Positions 1-4,900 of a stretch of 19,269 nt of DNA are shown here, one piece after another. The position numbers were made by a program, and so were the translations under genes. The stretch is taken from contig JABDQY010000196.1 in the NCBI GenBank assembly GCA_013042025.1, forward strand, positions 1-19,269, read 5' to 3'. Within the stretch, counting starts at the first letter, position 1. Each line of letters opens with the position of its first letter. Source of the stretch: Bacteroidia bacterium. GTDB lineage: Bacteria; Bacteroidota; Bacteroidia; NS11-12g; UBA9320. The notes under the pieces are model-generated. The model was not told the DNA's origin and searched no databases. It saw only the letters and a program-made list of their open reading frames with translations.

Positions 1-263
1 CATTAGGAGAGAATGAAGGTAGTGATATAATGTTTTATATCAACCCATTCAACAAAGGATTGATCTTTAGTAAGGAGAATATAAATAAGTTTCTAAAACA
101 ACTGAAACTAGATCCACATCAGGACTATTACAAAACATGTTCGAACGAAAGCATTTTGTTGCGTGTGCTTAAGAATTTAGAAGTATCTTTTCAGAAAGAA
201 GGGAATGTTAGCAAATTGGAACAAGTGAAATATCTTATCGGTGTGTTGGTATCTGAAGACTAA
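1..263 (+). CDS. SirB1-family / transglutaminase-like protein, C-terminal end (partial)
   Basis: The reading frame is open from base 3 to the TAA at 261-263, so this is the tail of a gene that begins outside the window; the ATG at base 30 is internal and not a convincing start. The visible 86 or so residues contain FYINPFNKG followed by a basic helix, a CSNESILLRVLKNL segment and a final helix ending in LIGVL. This resembles the C-terminal part of SirB1/transglutaminase-like proteins, where an INPF-type motif is followed by two or three helices with tetratricopeptide-like character. That assignment rests on recalled family pattern; the catalytic region is not in view. The gene converges on the next one, and the two stop codons share the tetranucleotide CTAA (260-263). 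Confidence 0.6.
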   Translation, partial: LGENEGSDIMFYINPFNKGLIFSKENINKFLKQLKLDPHQDYYKTCSNESILLRVLKNLEVSFQKEGNVSKLEQVKYLIGVLVSED

Positions 264-1747
264 CGATAATTAGGGACATCAATCACTTTTACGGTGTAAC
301 GGTGTTTTAAACCATTAACTTTTTTACTTTTTATTTCAAGCAGTTCATTCTTTTCAATATAGTCACTTGTGCCAACTACTGACAGTTCATGATTTAAAAT
401 TTTGTTGTAGTTTACTCTACCTCCGAAAGTGTAAAAATGATGGTTGAATGCATAGAATGTATCTGTTGGATACATCAGTTCTAAAAGTTCAGAATGACGA
501 AAGTCCTGCTTTCTATTTGCATAGAATAGTGTATACGCTTTGGAAGACGAAAAGTACATTTCAATTCCATCTTCATGTTGATGGTTGGCCCACTTACTGT
601 GCTTTGTTGAAATATCTCGGCTGTAAGTAGCTCCTCTCACAGTTAAAAAAAGAATTAAAACAATAAGAGCAAGCTGGAAATGAATCAGCCTAATATCCTT
701 AAATGCAATTAAGATGAAACTGGGTAATAAGGCATAACATGGAATGAAGTAATGTGAAACAGGAGTCTTTAACATTACCATAAAGAAGATGGCAAAGCTT
801 AGATAATATCCAACAAGTGTTTTTATGTTCTCTTTGTTCTTTAAAAGTGGCAAGGCTCCTAGGAATAAAGTTAGGAGGAGTAATGCATTTATTTTTAAAA
901 GTTTTAGTAGATGAGCATTGAATGTAAGGTTTGAATACATCCCTGAATCCCCTGTTCCTTGAGGACCTGTGTTAAAAAGAGCATCTAATACCCAAATAGT
1001 TGTTTCAATTAGTTCATTTTTCCAAATCAGAAATAGGAACAATATGGCTAGTAACGTAAATGGGAGTACTCTTTTCCAAAGTAATCGCGGTTGTATAATA
1101 AAGAATAGAATGAGGATGAATGGGACGAACGTTACTTTCGTTAGCAATGCAAAACATATAAACAACACCACTTCCAGAAGTTTTGTTTTGACCGAATCAA
1201 AAGTCATTTGAATACAAATCTTTCCAAGCCACAATCCTAAAATCACCAAAAAAGGTTCCGGTTTATTAACAAAAATGGAATGAAAAACTATTGAACTAAA
1301 AAAGAAAGATAGTGCTGCAATGGTCCAGACCGATTTGTTCTCAGTGATTCTTTGAGAATATTTTAAAAAGCTATATAGTGTAAATAGAACAATTGCAAAA
1401 AGTGAAAGTGATATTATATTTAAATACAATTCACTGTGTTGGATAACATCAAATTCAATGGATTTGTTATCCAAAAAGAACATTCGATTAAAAAAGACAA
1501 TCCCAATAACAATTGCATTCCATAATTTGGTGGTGATTGCAGGTTGATCGTTAATTCCGGATTGTTCAAAGCTAAGATAGTCTAAACCAGATAGAAGGTA
1601 GGTGTAATTGACATCTCCATTTTGATGCAACCAATGAGGTCCTTCAAGAAAAAATTTAACCAAACAAAAAGCCGCAAAGAAGAGTGTCAACAACCAAGGC
1701 AAACTTTTGTACAGTTTATCTTCTAAAGAGGTGCTAACACGTTTCAT
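260..1747 (-). CDS. Multi-pass membrane protein, possible GT-C type glycosyltransferase
   Basis: The protein has 495 residues and starts with ATG at 1745-1747, immediately after the TAA of the upstream gene (TAAATG, no gap), so translation is probably coupled. It has a first membrane span at about residues 17-34, then a short loop with HQNGDVNYTY (Asp45). Several more hydrophobic spans follow, roughly 9 to 11 in total, many rich in Leu, Ile and Phe. The last 120 or so residues are soluble. An acidic residue in the first loop followed by many spans is the usual layout of GT-C glycosyltransferases (lipid-linked sugar donor, active site on the outer face of the inner membrane). I see no family-specific signature beyond that, so the enzymatic role is an inference. 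It is last in the run with the two polyamine genes, but no functional link is visible. Confidence 0.5.
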   Translation of the reverse strand: MKRVSTSLEDKLYKSLPWLLTLFFAAFCLVKFFLEGPHWLHQNGDVNYTYLLSGLDYLSFEQSGINDQPAITTKLWNAIVIGIVFFNRMFFLDNKSIEFDVIQHSELYLNIISLSLFAIVLFTLYSFLKYSQRITENKSVWTIAALSFFFSSIVFHSIFVNKPEPFLVILGLWLGKICIQMTFDSVKTKLLEVVLFICFALLTKVTFVPFILILFFIIQPRLLWKRVLPFTLLAILFLFLIWKNELIETTIWVLDALFNTGPQGTGDSGMYSNLTFNAHLLKLLKINALLLLTLFLGALPLLKNKENIKTLVGYYLSFAIFFMVMLKTPVSHYFIPCYALLPSFILIAFKDIRLIHFQLALIVLILFLTVRGATYSRDISTKHSKWANHQHEDGIEMYFSSSKAYTLFYANRKQDFRHSELLELMYPTDTFYAFNHHFYTFGGRVNYNKILNHELSVVGTSDYIEKNELLEIKSKKVNGLKHRYTVKVIDVPNYR

Positions 1748-2713
1748 TTACCAGCCTAAAACTTTTGCAAAGATTAATGGAGCAACAATAGTGGCATCAC
1801 TTTCAATGATGAATTTTGGAGTATCAATAGCCAGTTTACCCCATGTGATTTTTTCGTTGGGGACAGCTCCTGAATAGGAACCATAGCTAGTTGTGCTATC
1901 AGAAATCTGACAGAAGTAGCTCCAAAGTGGAGTAGGCCTTTCTAAATCTTGTTCCAACATGGGAACTACACAAATGGGGAAATCTCCCGCTATCCCTCCA
2001 CCTATTTGAAAAAATCCAATAGGTGATTCTTTCGATGTTTCCGTATACCAATCAGCCAAATATGTCATGTACTCAATTCCACTTTTAACTGTTTTTGGAT
2101 TCAATTCGTTTTTAATACAGTAACCAGCGAAAATATTTCCTAAAGTGCTGTCTTCCCAGCCGGGAACAACGATAGGTAAATTCTTCTCAGCAGCTGCAAG
2201 AAGCCAACTGTCTTCTGGGTCAATTTGATAATGTTCCTCTAAGCATCCATCCAATAACATTTGATACATGTACTGGTGTGGAAGGTACCGTTCCCCTTTT
2301 TCTTGTGCCTCTCTCCAAAACTTAAAAATGTTGCCTTCAATTCGTCTAAATGCTTCTTCTTCTGGAATGCAGGTGTCTGTAACTCGATTTAAATGATTAT
2401 CGAGTAATTCTTGTTCATCACTTGGTGTTAAGTCGCGATAATTTGGTATACGTTTATAGTGATTATGTGCAACAAGGTTCATAACATCTTCCTCTAAATT
2501 TGCACCAGTGCAACTTATAATATGAACCTTATCTTGACGAATCATTTCCGCTAAAATTTTACCTATTTCAGCTGTACTCATTGCACCTGCTAGGGTTATC
2601 ATCATCTTATTTCCTTTGGCCAGTTGATTGTTGTATTCATCTGCAGCATCAACAAGAGTTGCTGCATTAAAATGCAAAAAGTACTTATCTACAAATTCGG
2701 ATATTGATTTCAT
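1748..2713 (-). CDS. Deoxyhypusine synthase-like protein (probable polyamine aminobutyltransferase)
   Basis: A 321-residue protein of the deoxyhypusine synthase (DHS) family. DHS enzymes use NAD to cleave spermidine and carry the aminobutyl group on a lysine imine. The catalytic Lys is visible as K293 in KITWGKLAID, matching the WGK motif of eukaryotic DHS. Nucleotide-binding segments are LAGAMSTAE (residues 41-49), CTGANLEED (68-76) and GGGIAGDF (238-245). The two adjacent His residues that follow the GGG motif in eukaryotic DHS are absent here. Bacteria lack eIF5A, so the acceptor must differ; some bacterial homologues are reported to make homospermidine or spermidine from putrescine. Placement directly after arginine decarboxylase supports a polyamine role. 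The ATG at 2711-2713 is preceded by a good -7 element. The exact product is not determinable from sequence. Confidence 0.85.
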   Translation of the reverse strand: MKSISEFVDKYFLHFNAATLVDAADEYNNQLAKGNKMMITLAGAMSTAEIGKILAEMIRQDKVHIISCTGANLEEDVMNLVAHNHYKRIPNYRDLTPSDEQELLDNHLNRVTDTCIPEEEAFRRIEGNIFKFWREAQEKGERYLPHQYMYQMLLDGCLEEHYQIDPEDSWLLAAAEKNLPIVVPGWEDSTLGNIFAGYCIKNELNPKTVKSGIEYMTYLADWYTETSKESPIGFFQIGGGIAGDFPICVVPMLEQDLERPTPLWSYFCQISDSTTSYGSYSGAVPNEKITWGKLAIDTPKFIIESDATIVAPLIFAKVLGW

Positions 2714-2729
2714 TGAAAGAATGTTGTTT

Positions 2730-2737
2730 CAAATGTA
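2730..2737 (-). promoter_or_regulatory. Probable -7 promoter element of the DHS-like gene
   Basis: Read on the minus strand the octamer is TACATTTG, an exact match to the Bacteroidota -7 consensus TAnnTTTG. It lies 17-24 bases before the ATG, which would give a leader of about 10 bases. No clear -33 TTG was seen at the right distance. The same octamer precedes the efflux operon. It would let the gene be transcribed separately from the decarboxylase gene 63 bases upstream. Confidence 0.45.
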
Positions 2738-2776
2738 AAACAAAGATTGAGGAATATATAGAGGAATGAATTGTGA

Positions 2777-4171
2777 CTAGAATCCTAGGATGTCAAGCAT
2801 GCTTTTGCTTGTCTGTTCTTCACTAAACAATTCGTCAACTAGGTTACCTTCTTCATCACGATATAATATCACCTTTTTTGGTTCAGGAATTAAGCAATGC
2901 TTTAAGCCTCCGTGTCCGCCAAGGGATTCTTGATACGCACCAGTATTAAAAAATCCGATATACAAGGGTTCTTCTTCTGTTGTTACTGGTAAATAGATTA
3001 CATTAACATGTTGCTCGCTATTGTAATAATCGTCGCTATCGCAAGTTAATCCACCTAATAAAACGTGTTCGTATTCTTTATTCCAGTTGTTTAAAGGAAG
3101 CAAAATAAATCGTTCGTTAATCGCCCATGCATCAGGTAAGGAGTTCATGAAACTTCCATCAATCATATTCCATTTCTCTCGATCGTTTTGTTTCTTTTGA
3201 TGAATAATTTTGAAAATGGTCCCGCCACTTTCTCCAACAGTAAAACTTCCAAATTCAGTAAATAAGTGTGGTTCTAAAACATCTTTTTCAACGCATTCTT
3301 GTTTTATTTGACCAACAATTTCCTTAATCATATAGGCATAGTCATATGAGAAATTTAGATTACGTTTTATTGGAAATCCACCACCAATATTCAGCGAATC
3401 AAGGTTTGAGTTTGCTTTTTTTAATCGTGCATATACGATGAGACATTTACGCAATTCATTCCAAAAATATGGTGTATCCTTAATCCCGGTATTCATAAAG
3501 AAATGCAACATCTTAAGTTCGAAATTTGCCTCACCTTTAATTTTATCTTCATAGAATGGAACAATGTCTTTGTATCCAATTCCGAGTCGTGAAGTATAGA
3601 AGTCCATTGTGGGCTCTTCTTCTGCAGCAATTCGAATTCCCAGCTTAATGGTTTTTTCAGTCTTGCCTTTTAGAATGTCAAATTCTCTTTTGTTATCCAG
3701 GATTACATGGAGATTTTCAAAACCAGCATCGATTAGTTCTATGATTTTTTGAATGTATTGGTTGGTTTTGTAGCCATTGCAAATAATATAGCTCGACTTG
3801 TTTAACTTCCCATTTTCATGAAGTTTCTTGACAATATCCAAATCAAAAGCGGAAGAAGTTTCTATGTGAATATCGTTCTTTAATGCCTCGTCTAATACAT
3901 ATTTAAAGTGTGAGCTTTTAGTACAATAGCAGTAATTGTATTCCGCATTGTAATTGTGTTCTGCAAAAGCATCTGCGAACCAAAACTTGGCCTTATGAAT
4001 GTTTTCTGAAATTTTAGGTAAATAGCTAAAGCGAAATGGAGTTCCATACTTTTCGGCAAGCTTCACCATTTCAATGTCTCTATACAAAAGTTCACCTTCT
4101 GCATTGATATGAAATTCTTCTGTAGGGAAATCGAAAGTCTGTTCTATTAGATCGGAATATTTGTTCTTCAA
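2777..4171 (-). CDS. speA: Arginine decarboxylase, PLP-dependent alanine-racemase fold
   Basis: This 464-residue protein resembles the short arginine decarboxylases of Bacteroidota, which convert arginine to agmatine as the first step to polyamines. The N-terminal barrel carries the PLP lysine K85 in YCTKSSHFKYVL, the phosphate-binding glycine motif GGGFP at 263-267, and EFGSFTVGESGG, the counterpart of the usual EPGR loop. The C-terminal beta domain carries the catalytic cysteine C377 in GGLTCDSDDYY and the aromatic FFNTGAY segment. No ATG is available near the conserved N-terminus: the frame upstream is open back to a stop at 4226-4228 without ATG, and the first internal Met is residue 35, so a TTG start at 4169-4171 is chosen. 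The DHS-like gene follows after 63 bases. No agmatinase gene is present in the pair. Specificity for arginine over ornithine, lysine or diaminopimelate is inferred from resemblance. Confidence 0.88.
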   Translation of the reverse strand: MKNKYSDLIEQTFDFPTEEFHINAEGELLYRDIEMVKLAEKYGTPFRFSYLPKISENIHKAKFWFADAFAEHNYNAEYNYCYCTKSSHFKYVLDEALKNDIHIETSSAFDLDIVKKLHENGKLNKSSYIICNGYKTNQYIQKIIELIDAGFENLHVILDNKREFDILKGKTEKTIKLGIRIAAEEEPTMDFYTSRLGIGYKDIVPFYEDKIKGEANFELKMLHFFMNTGIKDTPYFWNELRKCLIVYARLKKANSNLDSLNIGGGFPIKRNLNFSYDYAYMIKEIVGQIKQECVEKDVLEPHLFTEFGSFTVGESGGTIFKIIHQKKQNDREKWNMIDGSFMNSLPDAWAINERFILLPLNNWNKEYEHVLLGGLTCDSDDYYNSEQHVNVIYLPVTTEEEPLYIGFFNTGAYQESLGGHGGLKHCLIPEPKKVILYRDEEGNLVDELFSEEQTSKSMLDILGF

Positions 4172-4235
4172 TGTTCTTTGATTGAGGACGCAAATTAATG
4201 CAATAATGTTATTTGTGTTAAAATTTCATGTTCAA

Positions 4236-4318
4236 CATTTGATTCCCTGAGGTTTAGAAGCAATCGGCTTTGCAGTCCGCAGATTCTGCTTAGAGTTATG
4301 AGGGAGATGAATCAAATG
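4236..4318. repeat. 83-base nested inverted repeat, possible structured RNA or operator
   Basis: Two perfect 10-base arms, CATTTGATTC at 4236-4245 and GAATCAAATG at 4309-4318, enclose 63 bases. Inside, AAGCA (4258-4262) can pair with TGCTT (4287-4291), and ATC (4263-4265) with GAT (4282-4284) across a 2-base bulge, giving a second stem with a loop at 4266-4281. The element sits 64 bases before the speA start on the minus strand and 59 bases before the first small membrane peptide gene on the plus strand, so it could belong to either leader or be a separate transcript. It matches no RNA family I recognise. Confidence 0.4.
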
Positions 4319-4341
4319 TTTACGTTTTTTCAAATTTTTAC

Positions 4342-4503
4342 GTTACTCTTTTCAAAACGTACGTCTCAAAGTATACAATGAATAAACCGTTTACATATAA
4401 TAGGATTCTTCAATTGCTAACATTTTGTTTAGCAGCAACTGCAGTTTTATTGATAGTTGCTCTATTCTTGCTTTAAGCATTTGAACCAATTATACCTTAA
4501 TTT
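4342..4503 (+). repeat. Tandem repeat unit, copy 1 (contains small membrane peptide gene)
   Basis: This segment aligns without gaps with 4693-4854 at an offset of 351 bases. The first 24 bases match at 18 positions and include the shared TACGTC located 18 bases before each ATG. The coding parts are alike as described for the genes, and the 30 bases from the stop codon onward match at 18 positions. Similarity fades beyond that. The pattern indicates an old duplication of a gene with its flanking control region. Confidence 0.7.
4378..4476 (+). CDS. 32-residue single-span membrane peptide, copy 1
   Basis: ATG at 4378-4380 to TAA at 4474-4476. The peptide begins MNKPFTYNRILQ, a short polar and basic head, and continues as an uninterrupted hydrophobic segment from about residue 13 to the C-terminus at residue 32, containing FCLAATAVLL. 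This predicts one membrane span with the basic N-terminus inside. Support that it is a real gene comes from copy 2 at 4729: 22 of 32 residues are identical, replacements are mostly conservative (F/Y, T/S, Y/F, L/M, I/V), and at least seven codons differ silently, for example in the shared NRIL. Length and layout recall type I toxin peptides or small regulators of membrane complexes, but the family is unknown to me. No Shine-Dalgarno sequence is seen, which is normal for this phylum. Confidence 0.65.
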   Translation: MNKPFTYNRILQLLTFCLAATAVLLIVALFLL

Positions 4504-4544
4504 AAATAAATCCTTAACAACTACATAGCTTCCTTAAGCATGTA

Positions 4545-4578
4545 TTCTACAAAGTAGAACGTACTTAATTGTACAATT
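4545..4578. other. Hairpin followed by a 12-base palindrome between the two peptide genes
   Basis: TTCTAC-AAA-GTAGAA (4545-4559) is a perfect 6-base-pair hairpin with a 3-base loop. Eight bases on, AATTGTACAATT (4567-4578) is a perfect palindrome. No T run follows the hairpin, so a standard terminator is not supported; the palindrome could be an operator. The rest of the 252 bases between the two peptide genes (4477-4728) shows no reading frame worth calling. Confidence 0.3.
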
Positions 4579-4692
4579 TGAAGAAGAATAATCTAAGTAT
4601 TTCATGAACCTGATGGTTTGGAATGCAAGAATTTATGGTATTACCAAATGACTCATAGATGAGGTTCTAGTGGTTCATTTTAACGTGGTAAT

Positions 4693-4854
4693 GTGACTTT
4701 TTGAAAAAAATACGTCAGAAGTAATACAATGAATAAAACTTACTCATTCAACAGAATACTACAAATGCTTTCTTTTTGTTTAGCAGCAACTGCCGTTCTT
4801 TTGGTAGTAACTGTCTTTTACCTTTAAGATAGTGTGCCAAATTTAACTTGGTTA
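4693..4854 (+). repeat. Tandem repeat unit, copy 2 (contains small membrane peptide gene)
   Basis: This is the partner of 4342-4503. The conserved 5' flank, with TACGTC 18 bases before the ATG, and about 30 bases after the stop are retained along with the gene itself. Copy 2 lies directly before uvrA, whose TTG start is 46 bases past the end of the repeat. Confidence 0.7.
4729..4827 (+). CDS. 32-residue single-span membrane peptide, copy 2
   Basis: ATG at 4729-4731 to TAA at 4825-4827. The peptide starts MNKTYSFNRILQ and has a hydrophobic stretch from about residue 13 to the end, sharing FCLAATAVLL and a C-terminal Leu with copy 1. It has the same length as copy 1 with no insertion or deletion. 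The difference pattern (silent third-base changes plus conservative replacements confined to positions 4-7, 13, 15, 26, 28, 29 and 31) argues for selection on the peptide after duplication. It is followed 73 bases later by uvrA on the same strand; whether they share a transcript is not visible. Function is unknown. Confidence 0.65.
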   Translation: MNKTYSFNRILQMLSFCLAATAVLLVVTVFYL

Positions 4855-4879
4855 TAGACTTCCTTATCAATCTTATTGC

Positions 4880-4887
4880 TACCTTCG
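4880..4887 (+). promoter_or_regulatory. Candidate -7 promoter element of uvrA
   Basis: TACCTTCG matches TAnnTTTG at seven of eight defined or free positions and ends 13 bases before the TTG start. No -33 TTG is seen at standard spacing. It is weak on its own. TATCTTCG, with the same TTCG ending, precedes the gene starting at 11531. Confidence 0.25.
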
Positions 4888-4900
4888 CAAACTTCAATTT

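Noticed and set aside
4236..4318. tRNA-like segment: on the minus strand GCGGACTGCAAA resembles a cysteine tRNA anticodon arm inside an 83-base closed stem
   Set aside because: The anticodon stem does not close (an A faces G), no T-arm GGTTCGA-type sequence or D-arm is present, the outer stem is 10 base pairs, and no CCA-type end follows. It is kept as an unclassified inverted repeat.
4599..4650. Short plus-strand frame starting MNLMVWNARIYGITK between the two microprotein genes
   Set aside because: It has only 15 codons, is not hydrophobic, has no counterpart in the repeat and shows no supporting signal.
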